Source: Mesorhizobium sp. (lineage in GTDB: Bacteria; Pseudomonadota; Alphaproteobacteria; Rhizobiales; Rhizobiaceae). From it: a DNA stretch of 64,000 nucleotides. Every line of letters begins with the position of its first letter. The first letter of the stretch is position 1. Position numbers and translations under genes: made by a program. This document shows, in pieces, positions 1 through 7,673 of the stretch. Location of the stretch: contig NZ_JAFKIC010000106.1 of the NCBI RefSeq assembly GCF_017306585.1, forward strand, positions 1 through 64,000, written 5' to 3'. The notes under the pieces were generated by a model. It was not told the DNA's origin, did no database searches, and saw only the letters and a list, made by a program, of their open reading frames with translations.

Positions 1-26
1 GAACAAGCTTGTGGAGTCGCCGCCGC

Positions 27-66
27 GTCAAGCGTTGTCCTCGCTTACGCTGCGGGAACGCTTGAC
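27..66. repeat. Inverted repeat, 10-bp arms
   Basis: Positions 27-36 (GTCAAGCGTT) and 57-66 (AACGCTTGAC) are perfect inverted arms around a 20-nt loop. Two related elements with GTCAAGGG/CCCTTGAC-type arms lie at 12947-12983 and 14079-14116, each at or near the 3' end of a minus-strand gene. They may be a dispersed palindromic unit. No protein was recognised in 1-140 on either strand. Confidence 0.5.
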
Positions 67-114
67 CCGGACGTCTGAAGAGCCTCACCGGGCCGCCGAT
101 GATGCCTCCCCATG

Positions 115-145
115 CCTGATTCTGAGACAGGATCACAGAGTCAGG
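115..145. repeat. Inverted repeat at the ArdC break point (possible IS end)
   Basis: CCTGATTCTG (115-124) and CAGAGTCAGG (136-145) are near-perfect inverted arms (9/10) around 11 nt. The element sits exactly where the ArdC reading frame loses family similarity and stops at 141. The arrangement suggests the terminal repeat of an insertion sequence, or scar of one, that cut the gene. This is inference: no transposase is visible in the 140 bases available. Confidence 0.35.
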
Positions 146-866
146 ATAAAGCGATCAGTTCTTCGCGGGCGCGTTCGCTGCGATCCTTGCTGTAGCGGCT
201 GAGATCGCGGCCGACGCGATGCGCCGGCGCCGTCCAGTGGGTGGCCTCATGGCTCACGGTTGCCACGTAGGAGGCCGCATCCTTGAAACTTTCGACAACT
301 GGCATCTGTATGTGGTCGGACGCAGGGCTGAAGAAGGCCCGGTCGCCGCCATGGCGGATATGCGCGCCGGTGTTGCGGAAGAACCGATCGGCATGCTCGA
401 TCCGCTCGACGGGATCGGTAATTGGCGCTGCGGCGTGGTGGTACCGGTCGGGCAAGCCGTCAATTTGCGCAACGTTGAAGACGGTATACGCCTTGAGGAA
501 GGGGATTTCGCGCTCGATCTCACCGCCATGACCATCGGATTCGGACTTGCTGAAGCGACTGGCGAAGACCACGGTCGCGCCGGACTCGCCCTTGCGCACG
601 GCTGCGCCAAGCTCCAACGCCTGTTTGAACGTCATCCACATCGGCGAGGAGAACCCTCGCGCGATGCCCTCCGACCACAAGAGCAGGACGTTCATGCCGC
701 TATAAGGAAGGCCGTTGTGCCGCAAGGGACGGGTGATCCTGCCTTCCATGTTGGACGCGCACCACGGCTGCACCCATGGGCGGACCCCCTTCGAGAGATC
801 TTCGACGATCCTGTCGGTGATGCGCGTGTAGATGTCGACGCGCTGCGCTTCGGTCTTTTTCCTCAT
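141..866 (-). pseudogene. ardC: ArdC-family antirestriction protein, 3'-truncated
   Basis: ArdC proteins are plasmid antirestriction factors with an N-terminal ssDNA-binding domain and a C-terminal zincin-like metallopeptidase domain. They help incoming plasmid DNA survive in a new host. The start at 866 has GGAGG eight bases upstream. The 241 residues cover the N-terminal region (IYTRITDRIVEDL, NGLPYSGMN) and the zincin motif SHEATHWT (HExxH). Homologues usually continue another 50-70 residues after 'EELIAE', which carries the third zinc ligand. Here the frame ends at EELIALS at the inverted repeat 115-145. The protein is therefore probably inactive as a peptidase, although the DNA-binding half is complete. 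Confidence 0.75.
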
Positions 867-1101
867 TTTCCTTACCTCCGTTCGAGAGGTCGCGCCTATC
901 GCGACCCCGTCACGGCGGTCCGGAAGCCGGAGCCATAGGGGCACGGCGCACGCTAAGCGCCGGAACGAAGTGGAGGAGGGCGAAGCCCTTGCGCGGGTTC
1001 CCGGCTCCGGCAGGACCGAAGCCGGACGGGTCGCCTGGCGCTCGCCTTTCTTCTTTCCTTTTCAGGTTCGATCTGGTGTCGGAACGAAGGACATGCTATA
1101 T

Positions 1102-1116
1102 ATCTGACCATCTGAC
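1102..1116 (+). promoter_or_regulatory. Direct repeat upstream of the toxin-antitoxin pair
   Basis: ATCTGAC occurs twice (1102-1108, 1110-1116) separated by one base, just before the antitoxin RBS (AGGTGG, 1118-1123). Phd-type antitoxins usually bind repeats overlapping their own promoter, so this is a plausible operator. The 867-1101 stretch, between ArdC and the antitoxin, holds no gene that I can support. Confidence 0.35.
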
Positions 1117-1128
1117 TAGGTGGAACGA

Positions 1129-1431
1129 ATGGGCAAGCAAACACAACTTTCAGGTACGAACAGATCAGTGAACCCGACAATGAGCGGGCGGTGGAAACTC
1201 GAGGACGCGAAAGCGCGCTTCAGCGAGGTTGTCCGGCATGCCCGTGAGGACGGTCCCCAACGCGTAACCGTTCGGGGACATGATGCGGTTGTCATCATGA
1301 GCGTCGAAGAATTCGAGCGCCTGACACCGGCTACGCCACGCGTACCGTTCGTCAACTTCATGGAGGCGTTGCATCTCGGGGGCCTGGATCTTGAACGCGA
1401 CGACGACCTTGGCCGGGATGTCGAGCTGTGA
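1129..1431 (+). CDS. Phd/YefM-family antitoxin
   Basis: Antitoxin of a type II pair; it should neutralise the PIN toxin encoded immediately downstream and repress the shared operon. The protein is 100 aa. The Phd/YefM core is visible from about residue 18 (WKLEDAKARFSEVVRHA) through RVTVRGHDAVVIMSVEEFERL. The acidic C-terminus (LDLERDDDLGRDVEL) is the usual toxin-binding tail. ATG 1129 is chosen because AGGTGG precedes it at good spacing; ATG 1180 is an alternative that removes a short N-terminal extension. The stop overlaps the toxin start by four bases (GTGA), which implies translational coupling. Confidence 0.88.
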   Translation: MGKQTQLSGTNRSVNPTMSGRWKLEDAKARFSEVVRHAREDGPQRVTVRGHDAVVIMSVEEFERLTPATPRVPFVNFMEALHLGGLDLERDDDLGRDVEL

Positions 1432-1901
1432 GGGGATGGCTGCTCGATACCAATGTGGTGGCCGCGCTGACCAACCCGCAGGGCGCTCCCTCCGTAAAAG
1501 CATGGGCGACTGGTCAAGACGAAGAGACTTTCTATCTCAGCATCCTGACACTCGCCGAGTATGACAAGGGAATTCATAACCTGCCAAACGACCATCCCGA
1601 CCGCTCGCGCTATATCGCGTCGCGGGACGCTCTTGCGGATCGGTTTGGCGATCGTGTGCTTTCCCTGCGCGACGAGGCCGTGCGGTTGTGGGGACGCATT
1701 TCGGGAGAAGTCAAAAAGGACACTGGGCATCCACCGCCCGTGATCGATACGATGCTGGCAGCGACCGCGATCGAATACGAGCTCTATCTCGTCACGCGCA
1801 ACGTGAAAGACACGCGCCACTCGGGCGCGGCAATTTTCGATCCATGGACCGATGACCCGGCCAAGTTTCCGCTGAGTCCAAGGGCCAATAGGCCCCGGTA
1901 G
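1428..1901 (+). CDS. PIN-domain toxin (VapC/FitB-like)
   Basis: Predicted Mg-dependent RNase toxin of 157 aa. PIN acidic residues are recognisable: D7 in LLDTNVV, a Glu in LAEYDKGI (about residue 44), and Asp in PVIDTMLAATA (about 107), followed by YLVTRNVKDT near the C-terminus. The layout is closer to FitB than to classical VapC. It starts with GTG overlapping the antitoxin stop. It probably serves as a plasmid-addiction module. The C-terminal 20 residues after FDPW are probably dispensable. Confidence 0.88.
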   Translation: MRGWLLDTNVVAALTNPQGAPSVKAWATGQDEETFYLSILTLAEYDKGIHNLPNDHPDRSRYIASRDALADRFGDRVLSLRDEAVRLWGRISGEVKKDTGHPPPVIDTMLAATAIEYELYLVTRNVKDTRHSGAAIFDPWTDDPAKFPLSPRANRPR

Positions 1902-1911
1902 CAACGGAAAT

Positions 1912-1931
1912 GGTGGGGCCGCGGCCCCACC
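1912..1931. terminator. Bidirectional hairpin between convergent genes
   Basis: GGTGGGGCC (1912-1920), GC, then GGCCCCACC (1923-1931): a perfect GC-rich palindrome lying between the converging ends of the toxin gene (1901) and the gene ending at 1939. There is no T-run. I infer a bidirectional transcription barrier. Confidence 0.5.
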
Positions 1932-1938
1932 TGATCGC

Positions 1939-2523
1939 TCAACCGAGCGCGTCCATCTGCGCTTCGGCCGCTTTGCGGTCGAGGGTCTGACCAGGATTGT
2001 CGATCGGGCGATCGAAGGGCTTCCAGGCTTCCCCGACAGCGTGTTCGTAGGCCGCAACCGCGCCTTCGGCGGCCATGCGGAGCGAGAATGCCTGGATACC
2101 CATGTCGGCGGCAAATTCCCGCTTGCGCTGGGCGGAACTGTCGTAACCGACAATGCCATCGCGGTCGTCGTCACGGGCATCGCTGGCGGCCTTGGCCGTG
2201 GCATCGCGGGCTTCGGTCACGGCGCGCGAGTAGAACTGGCCAGCGCCATGGGCGGATCCGACGAAGGCTCCGACGATGCGTTGCAGGTGGATCTGCATCG
2301 CGCGCTCACCGAGGCCTTCGGATAGAGCATCGACGGTTTCGAGGATCAGGCGTTCATGCGTGTCGCGCACGCCGTCGCCGTCGACGACGGCGGTCCCGAA
2401 GCTTTCGGCGATCCGCATCGCCTGGGCGGCATCCGGGCAGGTGAGCCGGACCATTTCGAGGGTTGCACCCTTGCGGAGCTGGACGACGCGGGCGGACGGG
2501 CGGGAGGTTGCTGACTTGGCCAT
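1939..2523 (-). CDS. Conserved hypothetical plasmid protein
   Basis: A 194-aa protein I do not recognise. ATG at 2523 has AGGAA upstream at workable spacing; an open frame continues further upstream but lacks a ribosome site and is low-complexity. The sequence is predicted largely helical, with a Lys/Arg/Ser-rich N-terminus, a conserved-looking core (TLEMVRLTCPDAAQAMRIAESFG, AMQIHLQRIVGAFVGSAHGAG) and Ala-rich helices at the C-terminus. No signal peptide or membrane segment. Its position in the maintenance block suggests a plasmid-specific role; function is unknown. Confidence 0.65.
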   Translation of the reverse strand: MAKSATSRPSARVVQLRKGATLEMVRLTCPDAAQAMRIAESFGTAVVDGDGVRDTHERLILETVDALSEGLGERAMQIHLQRIVGAFVGSAHGAGQFYSRAVTEARDATAKAASDARDDDRDGIVGYDSSAQRKREFAADMGIQAFSLRMAAEGAVAAYEHAVGEAWKPFDRPIDNPGQTLDRKAAEAQMDALG

Positions 2524-2563
2524 TTTCGATTTCCTTTTCGGTTTCTTCCGAAGGCTTGCGCCG

Positions 2564-2812
2564 ACCCCTTGCCGGAGCGCCCTTCGGTGCGGTCGAGAAA
2601 AGCCGGCGGTCAGACGGTCGCTTTCATAGGTCCGGGGCGCCTGAGCGCGAAAGGCGGGCTTGCGGACAAGCGGGGGCACAGCCCCTGCGCGGGACGCGGG
2701 CTCGCCTTGCGAAGGGAGGGTGAACCGGCCGCAACGCGGCGCGCAGCGGCCTTGAAACGACCGGCCGCCGGATTACGACCGTGCTGAACCGAAGGGTGCT
2801 CCGGCAAGGGGT
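2564..2812. repeat. 24-bp imperfect inverted repeats bounding about 200 bp
   Basis: Arms at 2564-2587 and 2789-2812 are reverse complements at 23 of 24 positions (core CCTTGCCGGAGC). They enclose 201 bp of very GC-rich sequence without a supportable gene. This is the only content I see in the 360-nt gap 2524-2883. It may be a MITE-like remnant, a large cruciform, or a recombination/transfer site. Confidence 0.45.
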
Positions 2813-2883
2813 TGGCTCATCGCTGGAACCGAAAGGTAATCGACGGTCAAGAGCGTCCGCACACTCACACCCTCATGCGCCGA

Positions 2884-3087
2884 TCAGCCACGCATGGTCG
2901 TGTCCGGTCCGGTCGAACCAGATACCTGACGACGATCGGGCCGGAACGCAGTGCGAGGGCCGGCGGCGCGATGCTCGGACGGCCGGCAACACCACCTTCC
3001 GACGCCAACCATGCAGGTAGGGCAGGGGACGCGGGTGACCGGATGGTCCGGCCGGGTTTCGCCGCAGCGGTCGCGGGAGAAAATCAT
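2884..3087 (-). CDS. Small Cys-rich (zinc-ribbon-like) protein
   Basis: A 67-aa product whose ATG (3087) overlaps the stop of the preceding gene as ATGA, indicating coupled translation. Metal-ligand candidates are C8, C22-P-T-C25, C33-C34 and H39, in the context PCPTCMVGVGRWCCRPSEHRA. Small zinc-finger proteins with CPTC...RWCxRPSxHRA are, as far as I recall, common on plasmids and phages. Partner and function are unknown. It is the last gene of the four-gene overlapping chain that starts at 4740. Confidence 0.6.
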   Translation of the reverse strand: MIFSRDRCGETRPDHPVTRVPCPTCMVGVGRWCCRPSEHRAAGPRTAFRPDRRQVSGSTGPDTTMRG

Positions 3088-3407
3088 GGCGATGTCCGCC
3101 CGCCGGGTCGCTCGCGCAGTGCCGCGATTGCCCGGTCCTGCCGGGCGAGCTTGCGCGATAGCGCATCGATCTCCTGCTGCCGCTCGGCCGTGATCGCGGC
3201 GAGGTTGGCGCGATACCGGGCGAGGAAGGCTCCGGGCTCCGGCGGCTGGCCTCGCCGATAGGAGCGCCGGCGCGGATGCGGGTGCGGAATGACCGCTGTC
3301 ATCCGACGGATAATCTGCCGGTCGATCAGGTCGAGCTGGTGCTGTGTCTGCCGGCGTGCCTCTTCCATGCGGGACAGGAGCGAGCGGCAATCGGAAAGCA
3401 AGTTCAT
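3084..3407 (-). CDS. Hypothetical helical protein
   Basis: 107 aa, start at 3407 with GGAGGAAA five bases upstream. The ATG overlaps the stop of the gene ending at 3404 (ATGA), and its own stop overlaps the next start. The sequence is strongly helical/coiled coil (LLSDCRSLLSRMEEARRQTQHQLDLIDRQI; ITAERQQEIDALSRKLARQDRAIAAL) with a basic proline-rich linker in the middle. I do not recognise the family. The tight coupling suggests it acts with its neighbours. Confidence 0.6.
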   Translation of the reverse strand: MNLLSDCRSLLSRMEEARRQTQHQLDLIDRQIIRRMTAVIPHPHPRRRSYRRGQPPEPGAFLARYRANLAAITAERQQEIDALSRKLARQDRAIAALRERPGGRTSP

Positions 3408-4294
3408 GACGCTTTCCTCCGCTCCCATCCGACGAAGGACGACGGGCCATCATAGGCGGCATGACGCCCCTCATCGATGACGAAGCCGAACGGTCCGCGT
3501 CCTTCGTATTCAGGCTTCGGCACCAGGAACCGCCGCTCCATGGTATTGGCGCCACGTCGACCGCCGAGGATGGCCACCACTTCGACCATGCCAGGATGAT
3601 GGCCGGAGGTGATCGCCAACGCGACGATCCAGTCGCCGTCATGACGGTGCTCGAAGTCTCGGCGGTCCTTGCCGCTCGATTCTCCTGGCTGAAGCGGACG
3701 TCCGAAGATCGCCTCCCATTCGTCCGGCCATTTGTCCCGGATCGTGCGATCCGCGAGCGCGCGCTCGTAGCTCGTAAACAGCTCGGGGAAGGTGAGGGCG
3801 ACAATCGCCCAGGCTTCATCCTCCTCGTACCAACCCGAACCGATCCGAAGAGACGGAATGATCCGCTTGTTTCGCTCGGCCGAGAGGCGAAAGCCGCCAT
3901 GTCCGGCGGTCATGTGCGCGGCGATGCCCTCGGCATAGATCGTCGCAAGCTGTGAAGACCCCCATGGCGTGCTGCAGACCATCCTGGTCTGGAGACGCTG
4001 AAGCCTCGACAATTCGCGCCTATGCTGCGCGGTTTCCAGAACACGCGCCCGGAATGCGGCCGGATTGGCAAGTTCGCCGTCGTGTTCGTAGAAATCCTCG
4101 CGCCGCAACGTCGATAGCGGTCGTGCCAGGCGCCATGCGCTGGCGAGGAACCCGCCGCCGGTCGAGCGTGGCAGCATGGCGAGCAGGAGATCGCCCAGTC
4201 GGGCGACCGGAAAGCCCTCACTGCTGGAGCCGAACTCGACCCCTGTATCCTCAAGGGCCGAAGCAGAATCGTCGGGAAGATCGATCGGGTTCAT
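3404..4294 (-). CDS. DUF7007-type plasmid protein
   Basis: A 296-aa protein. The central part (STPWGSSQLATIYAEGIAAHMTAGHGGFRLSAERN, then GWYEEDEAWAIVALTFPELF and KWPDEWEAIFGRPLQPGES) matches my memory of the DUF7007 family of Hyphomicrobiales plasmids and phages. No biochemical role is established. Start at 4294 has a GGGGAGGA ribosome site. The start overlaps the upstream stop by ATGA and the end overlaps the next start likewise. It is soluble, with no signal or membrane segment. Confidence 0.65.
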   Translation of the reverse strand: MNPIDLPDDSASALEDTGVEFGSSSEGFPVARLGDLLLAMLPRSTGGGFLASAWRLARPLSTLRREDFYEHDGELANPAAFRARVLETAQHRRELSRLQRLQTRMVCSTPWGSSQLATIYAEGIAAHMTAGHGGFRLSAERNKRIIPSLRIGSGWYEEDEAWAIVALTFPELFTSYERALADRTIRDKWPDEWEAIFGRPLQPGESSGKDRRDFEHRHDGDWIVALAITSGHHPGMVEVVAILGGRRGANTMERRFLVPKPEYEGRGPFGFVIDEGRHAAYDGPSSFVGWERRKAS

Positions 4295-4740
4295 GCCGCC
4301 GTCCTCCCCTCGACATGATCAGCCGCCAGCTCGTCGGCCGTGACTTCAACCGTGAATGCGTCGGACAAGGCGGTGTTGTCGGTGAGCCAGGCGCGGGCGG
4401 CGTCCCAGTCATCGGCAAGATGAAGCATCAGGGCGGCGGGATCGTCCCGCTCGAAGATCCGGATCGATCCGATCTTCGGGCGGGAGGCAATTCGGAAACG
4501 ATAGGTAAGGCCGACGGAAAACGTGCGAAGGTCGTCCTCACAGCGGAGCATAAAAAAGGGCTGGGCGCCGGGATGATCCGGACCAGTCTCGCCGCATTTG
4601 CGGACGAGAAGACCGGCGCCGTTGTTGTGATTCCAGTGATAGAGCGTCGCGACGTGGTGCTCTGGGGGACGGGGGGCTCCGTCGGACCATTCGACGACGG
4701 AACCGATGGGCGCGAGCGAGATGATCAGGTCCGCATTCAT
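4291..4740 (-). CDS. Hypothetical plasmid protein
   Basis: 149 aa, first gene of the overlapping chain 4740-2884. Start at ATG 4740, preceded by AGGAG at seven bases; an in-frame upstream Met has no ribosome site. The sequence contains VATLYHWNHNNGAGLLVRKCGETGPDHPGAQPFFMLRCEDDLRTFSVGLTYRF. The 'CGETGPDHPGAQPFF' segment resembles the 'CGETRPDHPVTRVPC' part of the 67-aa protein at 2884, so the two may share a domain. Function is unknown. Confidence 0.6.
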   Translation of the reverse strand: MNADLIISLAPIGSVVEWSDGAPRPPEHHVATLYHWNHNNGAGLLVRKCGETGPDHPGAQPFFMLRCEDDLRTFSVGLTYRFRIASRPKIGSIRIFERDDPAALMLHLADDWDAARAWLTDNTALSDAFTVEVTADELAADHVEGRTAA

Positions 4741-4831
4741 AGCGTTCTCCTGCAGGATCGGGTTGCCGGACACACCTCCGCCGCCGGTGGTGCCGGCGGA
4801 GGTGTCGAGCGGGAAAGGGAAGTGCGGCGGC

Positions 4832-6592
4832 CTATTCAGCGGCGACCGAATAGGCGGTGTCGTCCTCGATGACGGTCTCCTCCGTCTGGGTGTCGCCGTC
4901 CGCCTGCGCGGCGTCGTCGATCACCTCCGGGGTAGCTTCGGTGGTGGAGGCCTCTTCGCCATCGCTCTCAGCCTGATCGTCCTCGGTTTGTTCGTCGTCC
5001 TCCGCAGCAATGCCGCGGGCCTTGAGGATCTCGGAAAGCTCGGACAGCTCCGGCGCGAACCGGGCAGCGGGGTAGACGAAGTGCCCCTCCTTGAAATGCT
5101 CGACCAGCGCCGCGCGGGTTTCGCGAACGCGCTGACGCGGCGAGACCGACGCTTCGCTACAGGAAGTTTCGAGTGCCTGACGAGAAAGGCATTCGAGGAA
5201 ATCGACGGTGCCCATGTTCGGAAGGAAGGCATCCGCCCCGATGGCCCCGCCGGCAACGCGGGACAGGACACCGCTGTTCGACATGCCGCGACGGCATGAC
5301 AGGACGTCGATGAGCGTCTTGCGCGCGGCAATCCGCAGGGTGTCCAGGTCGAACAGGAACTTCCCGTCGTCGTCGAACAGCATCGCCGCGTGCCGGTTGA
5401 AGCGGGTTCCGCCGAACATCGCGCCACCGGCGCCGGAATCGACGCGGACGTTGGTGCCGGCATAGCCGAGGACCAGCAACGCCATCAGCGTGTCATCCTC
5501 GATCGGCGCGCGGCCGAGTGCCTCGTGCAACGCGTCGGTGCGGTAATCGCCGATCACGTCGTGACCACGCTGCGTCACGTCCGGACGCGGCTTGGACGCC
5601 ACGATGGGCTCGTCGCCGCCGGTGCCACCAATCGTTGCCGTGCCGCCCTTGACCGTCGATTTCTTTTCGTCGGGCAGCCGGTAGACAATCGACTGGACCT
5701 TGCCCTCACGGTCGAGATACATTGCCGTGCGGTCTGACTTCAGCGCCTTGCCATGGACGCGCTCGGCCTTCTTTGGCAACTCCGGCTGGCCATAGCTGTT
5801 GACTTCGACAATCGCGCCGCGCTTCGGAAGGTTCGATGTCATCCACTCGTGCTGTGCGCCAAGGAAGCCTTCGACATTTGTCGTGTAGCGATTATCCTCG
5901 TTCGCAGGAGCGAAGAGGTCCTCCAACCATTCGATGCCATAGGATGCGGCAAGGTCATCGCCGAAGCTGGCATCGCGCGCATACATGCGCTTCTTGTTCA
6001 AAGCGTTGGCGATCGACCACCATTGCGCCGTATCGCCCTTCTTCGGCTTGCTCGCCTTCCAGACCGACTCCTGGTCTTCGACGCTGGCGGCGGCGATGAT
6101 GCGAAGTTGCTGCTCGCTCGGCATGTCGCCCAGCGCGATCTGCTCCAGCATACTGGGGAAGAGATTGGCAAGCAGGCGGAGCTTCTTGATCTGGCGGACG
6201 GGGAGGGCAAGCGCCAGTGCGATGGCTTCCTCGGTCCAGCCGAGCGCGACGAGGCGTTCGACCCCGCGCCATTGGTCGACGGGATTGAGATTCTCGCGTG
6301 CGATGTTTTCGACCATGTTGCGCATCGCCCCATTGTCGTTCGCCGCCTCGATGACCAGCACCTTGATTTCGTCGAGGTTGGCGGCGATCGCCCCGTCCCG
6401 GCGGCGATGGCCGTTGTCGATGATGAGGCCGTTTCCACCACCGGGTTCGGCGAAAACGATCGGAGGATTGATGATGCCGACCGCCTTTATCGTGGCGACC
6501 ATCAAGGCATCGGCCTGGGGCGACGATTTCGACTGGCGAGCCTTGTCGGGGTTGTCCTTGAGCAATCGGGGATCGACGACAGCAACACGCAT
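4832..6592 (-). CDS. ParB/Spo0J-like nuclease-domain protein
   Basis: 586 aa with an N-terminal ParB-type domain (about residues 1-110: VVDPRLLKDNPDKARQSKSS, IDNGHRRRDGAIAAN, MVENIARENLNPVDQWRGVERL). A helix-turn-helix-like segment follows (GWTEEAIALALALPVRQIKKL). The long C-terminal half is unfamiliar and ends in an acidic tail. It lacks a ParA neighbour and differs from chromosomal ParB, so it is more likely a plasmid ParB-fold regulator or nuclease than a true partition protein. Start 6592 has AGGAA upstream. Confidence 0.75.
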   Translation of the reverse strand: MRVAVVDPRLLKDNPDKARQSKSSPQADALMVATIKAVGIINPPIVFAEPGGGNGLIIDNGHRRRDGAIAANLDEIKVLVIEAANDNGAMRNMVENIARENLNPVDQWRGVERLVALGWTEEAIALALALPVRQIKKLRLLANLFPSMLEQIALGDMPSEQQLRIIAAASVEDQESVWKASKPKKGDTAQWWSIANALNKKRMYARDASFGDDLAASYGIEWLEDLFAPANEDNRYTTNVEGFLGAQHEWMTSNLPKRGAIVEVNSYGQPELPKKAERVHGKALKSDRTAMYLDREGKVQSIVYRLPDEKKSTVKGGTATIGGTGGDEPIVASKPRPDVTQRGHDVIGDYRTDALHEALGRAPIEDDTLMALLVLGYAGTNVRVDSGAGGAMFGGTRFNRHAAMLFDDDGKFLFDLDTLRIAARKTLIDVLSCRRGMSNSGVLSRVAGGAIGADAFLPNMGTVDFLECLSRQALETSCSEASVSPRQRVRETRAALVEHFKEGHFVYPAARFAPELSELSEILKARGIAAEDDEQTEDDQAESDGEEASTTEATPEVIDDAAQADGDTQTEETVIEDDTAYSVAAE

Positions 6593-6936
6593 GGGATATT
6601 CCTTTCCGGGGTACGGACGCGGCCCTCTTGCCGGTCCTTCTCGTGTCTTCTTTTTTCCGAAGACACCTCCCGGACCGCGGGGCGGCCGGACCGGCGCAAC
6701 TGCCGCCGAGCGTCCCTGCGACGAAGGACAAGCGGGGCCGACGGCCCTGCGAAGGACGAGTTGCCGGGATGCGCAGGCGGCGGTTGAGCGAAGCGCCGGC
6801 GGGAGGACCGATCTGCGATCGGATTCCTTCCCTCCTTTTTCTCCCTTTTCTTCCCCTTTCCGTCCTTTCGCCATCGACCATGTTCTCGCCCGGATTGACG
6901 GCGAGCATCGTCGCCAGTCGAATTGAAGGAGAGAGC

Positions 6937-7443
6937 GTGCGGACCACCACGGGAATGATATTTGCGCTGGCAACGGTAGCGCCTGCCTTGGCCGCAGATG
7001 GCGCGGCACAGCCACCGGCGGGCGTCAACCCTGACGTGATTGCTTGCCAGAAGGTGACGGGCGCCGAGATGGAGCGGTTCATCGGCGCACCGGCGACGAT
7101 ACGCGAGACAAGCGCCAATCTCTGCTCCTGGCAGGGCGGGAGGGCCGATGCCTACGCGCAGGTGATGTATTTTGCAGGAGAAAGCCAGGGCGTGCCGGCC
7201 GGCAGCGAGCGGGCGTATTTCGACCAGATGATCGCAGGCCAGAAGGCGCAAGCTAAGCCGGGAGAAATCGTCGAGGTACCGGATGTCGGCGACAGCGCCT
7301 GGGGGCTAAAGCTCGATCAGAACGAGACGGATTATTATGCCGTCTATCTGTTCAAGGGGAAAGACGACGTCACGATCACGACGAACGGGATCGGATACGA
7401 TGCGACGGTCGAGATCGCGCGGTTGGCAGCATCGCGCATGTGA
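6937..7443 (+). CDS. Secreted hypothetical protein
   Basis: 168 aa. GTG 6937 is chosen because GAAGGAGAGAGC precedes it and a signal peptide begins there (MRTTTGMIFALATVAPALAADG, cleavage probably after ALA). The mature part contains ACQKVTGAEMERFIGAP and NLCSWQGG, reminiscent of DUF3558-like secreted proteins, but I cannot assign it firmly. It is the only plus-strand gene in this stretch and converges on the terminator at 7461-7492. Confidence 0.65.
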   Translation: MRTTTGMIFALATVAPALAADGAAQPPAGVNPDVIACQKVTGAEMERFIGAPATIRETSANLCSWQGGRADAYAQVMYFAGESQGVPAGSERAYFDQMIAGQKAQAKPGEIVEVPDVGDSAWGLKLDQNETDYYAVYLFKGKDDVTITTNGIGYDATVEIARLAASRM

Positions 7444-7460
7444 CCGGCCGAAACCTGAGC

Positions 7461-7492
7461 AAAAAAAATGGGCCTGCGAAAACGCGGCCCAT
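7461..7492 (-). terminator. Rho-independent terminator for the minus strand
   Basis: Read on the minus strand: an ATGGGCC...GGCCCAT stem (7468-7492) with inner CGC/GCG pairs and one bulge, a TTTT loop, then eight T residues (A-run 7461-7468 on the plus strand). It is well placed to end transcription from the 7674-12779 gene. The 180 bp between them (7493-7673) hold no gene that I see. Confidence 0.75.
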
Positions 7493-7673
7493 TGAAGTGT
7501 GAAGGTCGAAACCTCCAGAGGGGAACAGCTGACGCGGCGGGCACTGGGAGGAGAAAACCGCCATGTGCATCAACTGCGAGCATAATGCCCGTTTCTTGAC
7601 CGTCTGGAAAACATTTATTGTGCAACGCAGCTATGCGGCGGCTGCGTTGCTCCCGCCATGATCGTCGCCGGCA

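Noticed and set aside
4832..6592. True plasmid partition ParB
   Set aside because: No ParA neighbour and no parS-like repeats seen; length and C-terminus differ from ParB.
5955..7118. 387-codon minus-strand frame in another phase over the ParB-like gene
   Set aside because: Arg/Pro-rich shadow; the true frame has ParB motifs and a ribosome site.
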